Assembly: GCA_030743445.1 (NCBI GenBank)
Contig: JASLSL010000100.1
Location: 1 to 9,493 of the forward strand
From: Alphaproteobacteria bacterium
Lineage (GTDB): Bacteria > Pseudomonadota > Alphaproteobacteria > UBA8366
Reading direction: 5' to 3'
Length of the DNA stretch: 9,493 nt
Shown: piece after piece, positions 1 to 7,858 of the stretch
Numbering within the stretch: position 1 is the first letter of the stretch
Layout of the letters: each line of letters starts with the position of its first letter
Position numbers and translations under genes: made by a program
Notes under the pieces: generated by a model
Told to the model about the DNA's origin: nothing
Databases searched by the model: none
What the model saw: only the letters and a program-made list of their open reading frames with translations

Positions 1-1333
1 GAGACGTGGTCGACGGTGTGCAAGGTCTTCACCACGTCGGCGCGAGCGAGGTCGTGCGCGTCGGACGGGGCGCCGGGCTTGCTGGACTCGCCCTCCTCCG
101 TCGCCGGGCCGTAGGTGACCTCGGTGGAGCGGCCGGTGCCGGCTCGTACCGCGGTCATCCGGCCCGCCGGACGGTAGGTGCCGTACTGGATCTCGCCGTC
201 GTGGAATCGCACCACGTCGAGCGCGCCGTCGCCGTTGTCCTCGATCACGCCGACGACCAGATCGGCCAGCCGTCCTGCGGCCTCGGGCGCGCCCATGCGC
301 GCCGCGCACCGGGCCGCGGTCGCGAGCGAGGGACCGAGCGACAGCAGAGCCGACAACCGCTCGGCCAGCTTCACGGGCGTGAACATCTCCTGTTCGATCA
401 TCCAGCCGCCGCCGGCATCGCAGAGCCCTTCCGCGTTGGCCTTCTGGTGGTCGTCGGTCGCGTGCGGGAACGGCACCATGATCGCCGGCCGGCCGGTGGC
501 CGCGAGCTCGGCAATGGTCGAGGCGCCACTGCGGCAAATCATCAAGTGGGCCGCGGCAATCCGCGCTGGCAGGTCGTCGAAGAACGGCGCGGTCTCGGCC
601 GCGATGTCCGCGGACTGATAAGTGGCGCGCGCCGTCTCGAGGCCCTCGGGCCGGCACTGCTGGACGACCCGGAGACGACGGCGCAATTCCTCGGACAAGG
701 CCGCCAGGGCCGCGGGCACGACCTCGTCGAACGCCTGGGCGCCCTGGCTGCCGCCGAAAATCAGAATATTGATCGGGCCGTCCGGTGTCAGTTCCGGATA
801 GGGACGGTCGCGCATGGCGACGACCGCCGGCCGCACCGGATTGCCGGTCCAGACCGCCTTGTCGCGGTCGGTCTCGCGCATGTTGGCGACCGAGCGAAAC
901 GCGGTCGCGATGCGGGTCGCGCGCGACGCGAGCATCCGATTGGCGCGGCCGAGGATCGCGTTCTGCTCGTGGATCACGGTCTTGATCTTCAGGTGCGTTG
1001 CCGCCAGCATTGTCGGCGCCGAGGGATAGCTGCCGAACCCGACGACGGCGAGCGGCCGGAGAGCCTTGAGGTGACGGCGCGCCTGAAAATATCCGCCGGT
1101 GAGGCGAAAGACTGCCGAGATTCGCGCCGAAAGGCTGCGGCCGATCAGGCCGGCGGCTTGAATACGGTAAGCCTCGATCGAGCCGAGCGCACCGTTGTAG
1201 GCGTCGGCACGCCGGTCGGCGATCAGCGCCAAGCGGTATCCGCGCGCCTGCAACTCGGCCGATAGCGCCTGGGCCGGGAAGATGTGGCCGCCGGTGCCGC
1301 CGGAGGCGAGCACGATGGGTCGCTGCATACCGG

Positions 1334-1337
<4 letters not shown>
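1..1337 (-). CDS. murG: MurG, lipid II-forming GlcNAc transferase, 3' end outside window, with C-terminal extension
   Basis: Transfers GlcNAc from UDP-GlcNAc to lipid I on the inner face of the cytoplasmic membrane, making lipid II (GT-B fold, family GT28). Translation of the minus strand gives at least 445 residues with no stop before the left edge. Visible motifs: N-terminal glycine loop GGTGGH ending in His18, second loop GFGSYPSAP (100-108), HEQN (123-126), GNPVR (165-169), third loop GGSQGA (195-200), and the UDP-GlcNAc-binding segment RSGASTIAELAA (269-280) followed by HQKANA (297-302). The ATG at 1337 overlaps the ftsW TGA as ATGA and has GGAGG 6 nt upstream; a second in-frame ATG (codon 4) is less well placed. 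Catalytic homology ends near residue 366 (GRLADLVVGVIED), the usual family length. The frame then continues for at least 79 more residues, which I do not recognise. Identity of the enzyme is certain; the true C-terminus is not visible. Confidence 0.96.
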
Positions 1338-2452
<1,115 letters not shown>

Positions 2453-2455
2453 CGC

Positions 2456-3868
2456 TCAGCCCTTTCCGCCGTCGTTGCGGACATCCCGCGCGTCGCCGGG
2501 CAAGGCCGCGGCGAGCCGGCAGAAGGCGCGGCCGCGGTCCTCGAAATCGTCGAATTGGTCGAACGACGCACAGGCTGGCGAGAGCAACACCACTGGGTCG
2601 TTCTCGCCGTCCGACTTGGCATCGGCGCCGGCGCGGGTGATCGCGGTGTCCAGATCGCCGCAGAGATCGGTGTCGACCAGACCGTCGAGCGCCCGGGCCA
2701 TGTCGCCCGCCGCCTCGCCAATCAGATAGGCGCGGCGCACCCGCGGCAGATACGGCAACACGGCGTCGATTCCGCCCTCTTTCGCCTGGCCGCCGGCGAT
2801 CCAGTAGATCGCGTCATAGCAGGCCAGTGCCTTGGCGGTGGCCTCGGCGTTGGTCGCCTTGGAGTCGTTGACGTAGCGCACGCCGTCGATCGTCGTCGCC
2901 GTCTCTTGGCGGTGCGGCAGGCCGGGATAGCTGATGATCGCGCCGGCGATCTCGTCCGCCGCCAAGCCCGCGGCGCGCGCCGCGGCACAGGCGGCCGACG
3001 CGTTCTGCGCGTTGTGCAGGCCCGGCAGGGCATCGACGCCGTCGAGCGAGGCGAGCGGCTCGTCGCCGCCCTCGGTGTCGTCGTAGATCGTGCCCTCGCG
3101 GACGTAGATGCCGCCGGTCGCCTTGCCGGTGCTCGAGATCGGCACCACCCGTTGATGCCCCGCCGCGACCAGTGCGTCGAACAGTTTCGCCGAGTGGGGA
3201 TCGTCGATGCCGACGACAGCCGTCTGATCCGCGCGCTGGGCCTCGAAGATTCGCGATTTGGCGGCGATGTAGCCGGCCATGCCGCCGTGACGGTCGAGGT
3301 GATCGGGGGATAGGTTCAGCAGCACCGCGACATCGAACGGAATCGCTTCGCCGAGTTCGAGTTGATAGGACGAGAGTTCCAGCACGTAGGTCATCGGCCG
3401 TTCGATGACGTCGAGCGCCAGCGCCGGGATTCCGAGGTTGCCGCCGATCTCGATGTTCCGTCCGGCGCGTTTCAACATGTGGCCGATCAGCGCGGTCGTC
3501 GTCGATTTTCCGTTGGTGCCGGTGACGCCGATATAGCCGGCCTGGCTCTCGGCGCGGTGGAGCAGGGCGATGTCGCTGACGATCTCGGCGCCCGCGTCCC
3601 GCGCCGTGGCGGCGACCGGGTGTGGCTTGGGCCAGGTGTGCGGAATGCCAGGGCTCAACACCAGCATCCCGACGTCGTCCCAGTTCTCGGCGGCGAGGTC
3701 GTGGATCGGCACGCCGGCCGCTGCCGCTGCATCGCGCGGCGCCGCGTTGTCGTCCCACGCCCGAACCTCGGCGCCGCCGGCGAGCAACGCCTCGGCCGTG
3801 GCGAGGCCCGAGCGACCCAACCCCATCACGGCGACGGTCTTTCCGGCGTATATCGAGAGGTCGATCAC
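2456..3868 (-). CDS. murD: MurD, UDP-MurNAc-L-alanine:D-glutamate ligase
   Basis: Cytoplasmic ATP-dependent ligase that adds D-Glu to UDP-MurNAc-L-Ala. The 470-residue product shows the three-domain Mur ligase layout. An N-terminal Rossmann-like domain carries VAVMGLGRSG (12-21). The central ATPase domain has the P-loop GTNGKST (117-123), GNLG (143-146), SSYQLE (166-171), NLSPDHLDRH (185-194) and Lys204, the expected carbamylated lysine. The C-terminal domain has LPHR (317-320), NDSKATN (334-340) and SPACASFDQFDDFEDRG (430-446). The start is GTG: the next in-frame ATG is at codon 15, inside the first beta strand, and GAGGT lies 6 nt before the GTG. It begins 4 nt after mraY and ends 3 nt before ftsW. 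The last ~15 residues are Asp/Gly/Arg-rich and probably disordered. MurE and MurF share the central domain, but the SPACASFDQF signature and the order in the cluster fix this one as MurD. Confidence 0.98.
   Translation of the reverse strand: MIDLSIYAGKTVAVMGLGRSGLATAEALLAGGAEVRAWDDNAAPRDAAAAAGVPIHDLAAENWDDVGMLVLSPGIPHTWPKPHPVAATARDAGAEIVSDIALLHRAESQAGYIGVTGTNGKSTTTALIGHMLKRAGRNIEIGGNLGIPALALDVIERPMTYVLELSSYQLELGEAIPFDVAVLLNLSPDHLDRHGGMAGYIAAKSRIFEAQRADQTAVVGIDDPHSAKLFDALVAAGHQRVVPISSTGKATGGIYVREGTIYDDTEGGDEPLASLDGVDALPGLHNAQNASAACAAARAAGLAADEIAGAIISYPGLPHRQETATTIDGVRYVNDSKATNAEATAKALACYDAIYWIAGGQAKEGGIDAVLPYLPRVRRAYLIGEAAGDMARALDGLVDTDLCGDLDTAITRAGADAKSDGENDPVVLLSPACASFDQFDDFEDRGRAFCRLAAALPGDARDVRNDGGKG
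2460..2465 (-). promoter_or_regulatory. Shine-Dalgarno of ftsW
   Basis: AAAGGG on the minus strand (within GGAAAGGG), 7 nt before the ftsW ATG at 2452 and just before the murD TGA. Moderate match to the anti-SD sequence. Confidence 0.65.
2968..2985. repeat. 18-bp perfect palindrome inside murD
   Basis: The sequence CCGCGGCGCGCGCCGCGG equals its own reverse complement. It lies over Ala/Arg-rich codons of MurD around residues 295-301. Pure G/C composition makes a chance origin likely in this genome. Confidence 0.5.
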
Positions 3869-3872
3869 GATG

Positions 3873-4955
3873 CTACCTCAACTTCAACGTCGACATGCCG
3901 ATCAGCGCCAGGATCGAGGCGATGATCCAGAAACGGATGACGATAGTAGGCTCGGCCCAACCCTTCTTCTCGAAGTGATGATGCAGCGGCGCCATCGCGA
4001 AAACCCGCTTGCCGGTCAGGCGGAACGAAACCACCTGGACGATCACCGAGACGGTCTCGAGCACGAACAGGCCACCGATGATCGCCAGCACCAGTTCGTG
4101 TTTGGTGATGACGCTGATCGCGCCGATGGCGCCACCGACCGAGAGCGAGCCGGTGTCGCCCATGAACACCATCGCCGGTGGTGCATTGAACCATAGGAAG
4201 CCGAGGCTGGCCCCGACCATAGCGCCGCAGAATACCGAGAGCTCGCCGGCTCCGGGCACGTAGTGGAGCTGCAGATAGCTCGAATAGATGGTGTTACCGA
4301 CGAGATAGGAGATAAAGCCGAAGCAGGCGGCGGCGATCATGACCGGCATGATCGCGAGCCCGTCGAGCCCGTCGGTCAGGTTGACCGCATTCGAGGCGCC
4401 GACCATGACCAAGGCCGCGAATGGAATGAAGAACCAGCCGAGATTGATCAGCAGGTTCTTGAAGAACGGCACGGCGAGCGTCGCGGCGAGCGGCTCGCGC
4501 GACAGCGCCAGCACCCAGTAGGCTGCAATCGCGGCGATCAAGATCTCGAGCGCGAGCTTGAGCTTGCCCGGCAACCCCTTGGAAGAGTGGGAAAGCTTGA
4601 GGTAATCGTCGACGAAGCCGACCAGGCCGAAGCCGATGGTGACCAAGAGGACGATCCACACATAGCCGTTGCTGAGGTTGGCCCACAGCAGCGTGCTGAT
4701 GGTGATAGCCAGCAGAATCAGGAATCCGCCCATGGTCGGCGTGCCGGCCTTCTTGAGATGACCCTCGGGCACGTCCTCGCGCACCGGCGCACCGCCCTTT
4801 TGCTGGGACTTCAGCCAATTGATGATCACCGGCCCCAGGATGAAGCTGATGATCAGCGCGGTCATGATCGCCGCACCGGTCCGGAAGGTGAGGTAGCGGA
4901 ACAGGTTGAAGAACAGGAACTGCTCGGACAGCGGGGCCAGGAAATTGAACAGCAT
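3873..4955 (-). CDS. mraY: MraY, phospho-MurNAc-pentapeptide translocase (lipid I synthase)
   Basis: Integral membrane enzyme that transfers phospho-MurNAc-pentapeptide from UDP to undecaprenyl phosphate, producing lipid I. The 360-residue length equals that of E. coli MraY. About ten hydrophobic helices are visible, beginning near residue 23. Hallmarks: the region PVREDVPEGHLKKAGTPTMGG (57-77), the Asp pair of VDDYLK (Asp116, Asp117), NLTDGLDGLA (192-201), FMGDTGS with Asp267 (264-270) and the HHH motif in PLHHHFEKKGW (325-327). These are the Mg2+ and UDP-binding residues of the family. ATG start, 9 nt after murF, with AGGGGG 5 nt upstream overlapping the murF TAG. The stop (TAG) lies inside the ribosome-binding region of murD. 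MraY hands its product to MurG, encoded two genes further on. No anomaly seen. Confidence 0.99.
   Translation of the reverse strand: MLFNFLAPLSEQFLFFNLFRYLTFRTGAAIMTALIISFILGPVIINWLKSQQKGGAPVREDVPEGHLKKAGTPTMGGFLILLAITISTLLWANLSNGYVWIVLLVTIGFGLVGFVDDYLKLSHSSKGLPGKLKLALEILIAAIAAYWVLALSREPLAATLAVPFFKNLLINLGWFFIPFAALVMVGASNAVNLTDGLDGLAIMPVMIAAACFGFISYLVGNTIYSSYLQLHYVPGAGELSVFCGAMVGASLGFLWFNAPPAMVFMGDTGSLSVGGAIGAISVITKHELVLAIIGGLFVLETVSVIVQVVSFRLTGKRVFAMAPLHHHFEKKGWAEPTIVIRFWIIASILALIGMSTLKLR
3875..3879 (-). promoter_or_regulatory. Shine-Dalgarno of murD, supporting a GTG start
   Basis: GAGGT on the minus strand, 6 nt before the GTG at 3868 and touching the mraY TAG. It supports the GTG as the true murD start, and its position suggests ribosomes ending mraY can reinitiate on murD. 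Confidence 0.75.
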
Positions 4956-4960
4956 CGGCG

Positions 4961-4966
4961 CCCCCT
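4961..4966 (-). promoter_or_regulatory. Shine-Dalgarno of mraY
   Basis: AGGGGG on the minus strand, 5 nt before the mraY ATG at 4955. It overlaps the murF stop codon TAG, a compact coupling arrangement. Confidence 0.75.
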
Positions 4967-6398
4967 AATTCCCGTTCACGGCCTTCGGCAGGCCGGGATC
5001 GGTTTCCAGTGCGAGGGCGAGCAGGGCGTCGACCACCGGGGCCATGCGGCTGCCGAGCGAACCCTTGACGGTGACGACGTCGCCGGGGCGGACCATGGCG
5101 AGGACGGGAGCGATGATCGCGTCGCTGTTGTCGGCGTGGCCCGCGATCATGGGGTCGGCCAGGGCGGCGGCCAGGCTCGCCATGTCGGCGCCCGCGGTGA
5201 AGACCAGATCGACTCCCGCATCCACCAGGTCCGGCGCTAGCTCGGCGTGCAGCCGCTTGGCGTCGTCGCCGAGTTCCAGCATGTCGCCGAGCACGGCGAT
5301 CCGCCGGCCGCCGGGCGCGGGCCCGGTCGCGCCCAGTACGGCGATCGCGGCGCGCATCGCCGCCGGGTTGGCGTTGTAGCTTTCGTCGATCAGCTCGAAG
5401 GTGCCGTCGGCGGTCTCGACCCGATGCTTGAGGCCGCGACCCTTGCCGGGGCCGAGCTCGGCCAATGCATCCGCAGCCCGCGCCACGTCGCCGTCGAGCA
5501 GCCGCACCGTGGCGAGCACCGCGAGGCTGTTGAGCGCCCAGTGCCGGCCGGCGGCGCCGATCCGGTAGTCGATGCGCTCGCCTTCGACCTCGGCAACGAT
5601 GCGTCCGCCCGAATCCTCCGCTTGCCAATCGAGCAATCGGACGTCGGCTTTTTCGTGCGCGCCGAAGCTCATCACGCGCTCGATCTTCGCCATCCGTGCA
5701 TGGCCCAAAAGCCGGGCGTAGTGACGGTTGTCCCGGTTCAAGATCGCAGCGCCCGAGGGCCCCATGCCGGTGAAGATTTCGCCCTTGGCGTCGGCGATGT
5801 CCTCTTCCCGTTCGAAGTAGCCGAGATGGACCGCTTCGACGATGGTGATCACGGCAATGTCCGGACGGAGGATGGCGGACAGATCCCGGATTTCGCCCGG
5901 GTGGTTCATGCCGAGTTCGAACACGCCAAAGGCGGTTTCCTTCGGCATGCGCGCGAGCGAGAGCGGCAGGCCCCACTGATTGTTGAGGTTGCCTTGGGTC
6001 GCCGCGGTCGTGTCCTGCGAGGCGAGCGCCAGGGCGAGCGCGTCCTTGGTCCCGGTCTTGCCGACGCTGCCGGTGACGCCGACGACGCGTGCGGCGCTGC
6101 GCGCGCGTGCAGCGCGGGCCAGGCTTTCGAGCCCCGCCATGGTGTCCGGTACGATCAACAGCGGTGCCCCCGTGGGGCGCTCGGCCCAGGTTTCGGCGAC
6201 CATGGCGGCCACGGCGCCCCGCTCCAGCGCTTGCGTCACGTAGAGGTGGCCGTCGGTGTTGGGGCCCTGGATCGCGACAAACAGATCGCCCGACAGATTG
6301 GCCCGGCTGTCGATCGAGACGCCGGTGGCGTGCCACTCGCACGCACTCATCCCGCCGGTGGCCGCGGCCGCTTCGCTATGGCTCCACAACACGGTCAC
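4965..6398 (-). CDS. murF: MurF, UDP-MurNAc-tripeptide:D-Ala-D-Ala ligase
   Basis: Cytoplasmic ATP-dependent ligase that completes UDP-MurNAc-pentapeptide by adding D-Ala-D-Ala. The 477-residue product begins TVLWSHSEAAAATGG after the start, typical of alphaproteobacterial MurF. Motifs: substrate-binding DSRANLSGDLFVAIQG (30-45), P-loop GSVGKTGTK (110-118), GNLNNQWGLPL (136-146), ELGMNHPGEI (161-170), Lys205 of ADAKGEIF as the likely carbamylated lysine, DESYNANPAAM (338-348), LGDMLELG (370-377) and VKGSLGSRM (444-452). The start is GTG at 6398, overlapping the murE TGA as GTGA, with AAGGGGGA 6 nt upstream; the next ATG is codon 17 and would remove the conserved N-terminus. From memory of the family, TIVEAVHLGYF (185-195) and the Leu in KGSLGS differ from the commoner Asn-containing versions. 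This is probably lineage variation. Confidence 0.98.
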   Translation of the reverse strand: MTVLWSHSEAAAATGGMSACEWHATGVSIDSRANLSGDLFVAIQGPNTDGHLYVTQALERGAVAAMVAETWAERPTGAPLLIVPDTMAGLESLARAARARSAARVVGVTGSVGKTGTKDALALALASQDTTAATQGNLNNQWGLPLSLARMPKETAFGVFELGMNHPGEIRDLSAILRPDIAVITIVEAVHLGYFEREEDIADAKGEIFTGMGPSGAAILNRDNRHYARLLGHARMAKIERVMSFGAHEKADVRLLDWQAEDSGGRIVAEVEGERIDYRIGAAGRHWALNSLAVLATVRLLDGDVARAADALAELGPGKGRGLKHRVETADGTFELIDESYNANPAAMRAAIAVLGATGPAPGGRRIAVLGDMLELGDDAKRLHAELAPDLVDAGVDLVFTAGADMASLAAALADPMIAGHADNSDAIIAPVLAMVRPGDVVTVKGSLGSRMAPVVDALLALALETDPGLPKAVNGN

Positions 6399-7858
6399 GC
6401 GTCGTCCCCCTTGATATATTCCCGGACCACCGCCGCGTCCTCGAACGGCAGGATTTGGTCGCCGACGATCTGCCCCGTCTCGTGGCCCTTACCGGCGACG
6501 ACGAGAACGTCGCCCGCGCGAAGCTTCGAGATCGCGACGCCGATCGCGTCGCGCCGGTCGCCGACCTCGGTGCAACCGGGGCAGGCGGCGAGAATCTCGC
6601 TGCGGATCGCCGCCGGGTCCTCGGTCCGCGGGTTGTCGTCGGTGACGATGGCGCTATCGGCGAGGCGTGCGGCGATCGCCCCCATCTCGGGACGCTTGCC
6701 GGCGTCGCGGTCGCCGCCGCAGCCGAACACCACTATGAGGCGTCCGGAGGTGTGCGGCCGGACCGCCTTCAAGACATTTTCGAGCGCGTCCGGCGTATGG
6801 GCATAGTCGACCAGGACGCGCGCGCCCGACGGCAGTCGTGCCACGGTCTCGAGCCGGCCGTTGACGCCTTCGAGCTCCGCCAGCAGCGGTGCGGCGTCCT
6901 TCGGGACGGCGCCGCAGGCGATCGCGAGCCCGAGTGCCGCGAGCGCGTTGTCGACCTGGAAGGCGCCTGGCAGAGGGAAGGTGAGGGCGAAGGTCTCGCC
7001 CATCGCGTCGATCTCCAAATCCCAGCCTTCGGCCTGCGCCGTGGCGTGTCCGCAATGCAGGTCGCCCTTGGCGATTCCGTAACTCAGCACCCTCAGGCCA
7101 TGCGACTCGGCGATCTTCTGGAGGGCAATGAATTCCGGGCTCTCGGCGTTGAGTACGGCCGCGCCGCCTTCAGGCAGCAATTCCTGGAACAGCCGCAGCT
7201 TGGCCGCGCGGTAGTCCTCCATCGACCCGTGATAATCCAAATGATCACGGGTCAAATTGGTGAAGGCCGCCGCCGCAATCCGGATACCGTCGAGCCGAAA
7301 CTGCTCGAGCCCGTGGCTCGAGGCCTCGACGGCCAAGTGATCGACGCCCTGGTCCGCAAGCTCGGCGAGTTTGCCGTGAAGCTCGACCGGATCGGGGGTC
7401 GTGAGGTTGCCTCGCTCCGCGATGCCGGGACCCGACAGGCCGAGGGTGCCGAGGCTCGCCGACCGATGGCCGAGCTTGGTCCAGATTTGGCGGGTGAAAT
7501 CGGCGACCGACGTCTTGCCGTTGGTTCCGGTGACCGCGGCCACGGTTTCCGGCTGTCTGCCGTAGAACGCCGATGCCATTCGCGCCAAGGCACGGCGGGG
7601 ATTGTCGGTCCTCAAAAGCGAAACGCCCGGCGCGAGGGCGTCGGGCGTTACGTTGCGGGGGGCGAGCACGGCGGCGGCGCCCGCCGCCACTGCGTCGGCG
7701 ATGAAGTCGCGGCCGTCGAGGCGGGTGCCCGGGATCGCGGCAAACAGGTAGCCCGGCCGGATCAGGCGGCTGTCGGCCGTCAGGCCCGCGATGTCGACGT
7801 CGTGTTGGTCGGTCTCCAGCTTCAAATCAGCTCCATCCGCAAGATCAGAAAGACGCAA
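6395..7858 (-). CDS. murE: MurE, UDP-MurNAc-L-Ala-D-Glu:meso-diaminopimelate ligase
   Basis: Cytoplasmic ATP-dependent ligase that adds the third stem-peptide residue. The DNPR motif (408-411, in TDDNPRTEDP) is the established signature of meso-diaminopimelate selection rather than lysine, so the wall should be of the mDAP type. The 487-residue product has the P-loop GTNGKTS (111-117), TTPDP (153-157), EASSHGL (178-184), NLTRDHLDYHGSMEDYRAAK (201-220, with Lys220 the expected carbamylated lysine), VDYAHTPDALE (350-360), GCGGDRD (379-385) and GKGHE (456-460). The start is TTG at 7858: an in-frame TGA stands six codons upstream (7877-7879), the next ATG is far inside the protein at codon 94, and GAGGGA lies 7 nt before the TTG. 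The resulting N-terminus, MRLSDLADG, fits the family. The gene overlaps the end of ftsI by 14 nt. Confidence 0.97.
   Translation of the reverse strand: MRLSDLADGADLKLETDQHDVDIAGLTADSRLIRPGYLFAAIPGTRLDGRDFIADAVAAGAAAVLAPRNVTPDALAPGVSLLRTDNPRRALARMASAFYGRQPETVAAVTGTNGKTSVADFTRQIWTKLGHRSASLGTLGLSGPGIAERGNLTTPDPVELHGKLAELADQGVDHLAVEASSHGLEQFRLDGIRIAAAAFTNLTRDHLDYHGSMEDYRAAKLRLFQELLPEGGAAVLNAESPEFIALQKIAESHGLRVLSYGIAKGDLHCGHATAQAEGWDLEIDAMGETFALTFPLPGAFQVDNALAALGLAIACGAVPKDAAPLLAELEGVNGRLETVARLPSGARVLVDYAHTPDALENVLKAVRPHTSGRLIVVFGCGGDRDAGKRPEMGAIAARLADSAIVTDDNPRTEDPAAIRSEILAACPGCTEVGDRRDAIGVAISKLRAGDVLVVAGKGHETGQIVGDQILPFEDAAVVREYIKGDDA
6405..6412 (-). promoter_or_regulatory. Shine-Dalgarno of murF, supporting a GTG start
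   Basis: AAGGGGGA on the minus strand, 6 nt before the GTG at 6398 and within the last codons of murE. It supports the GTGA overlap start over the ATG at codon 17. Confidence 0.75.
7224..7253. repeat. Perfect 10-bp inverted repeat inside murE
   Basis: GACCCGTGAT (7224-7233) and its exact reverse complement ATCACGGGTC (7244-7253) flank a 10-nt spacer. On the transcript this could form a hairpin. It lies over the codons for the conserved MurE motif TRDHLDYHGS, so amino acid constraint explains part of the symmetry. No function is established. Confidence 0.6.
7622..7649. repeat. Perfect 8-bp GC-rich inverted repeat inside murE
   Basis: AACGCCCG (7622-7629) and CGGGCGTT (7642-7649) are exact reverse complements with a 12-nt spacer. 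On the murE transcript the stem is followed by TCGCTTTTGAGG, a short T-run that makes it superficially terminator-like. It sits about 210 nt into murE, over codons 70-79. The T-run is short and interrupted, so I do not call a terminator. Confidence 0.5.

Noticed and set aside
1..239. The murG tail being the start of murC in the same or another frame
   Set aside because: No glycine-rich MurC N-terminal motif (GIGGIGMSG type) appears in any minus-strand frame here. One alternative frame hits a stop and the other gives an unrecognisable Arg-rich product.
6..1265. Long plus-strand open frame of 419 codons
   Set aside because: It lies antisense to murG, whose motifs are complete on the minus strand. 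The translation is Arg/Gly/Ala-rich with no domain, typical of the mirror frame of a GC-rich gene.
4294..6342. 682-codon minus-strand frame spanning murF and mraY
   Set aside because: It is out of frame with two genes carrying full catalytic motifs. Its translation is dominated by Arg, Gly and Pro and resembles no protein family.
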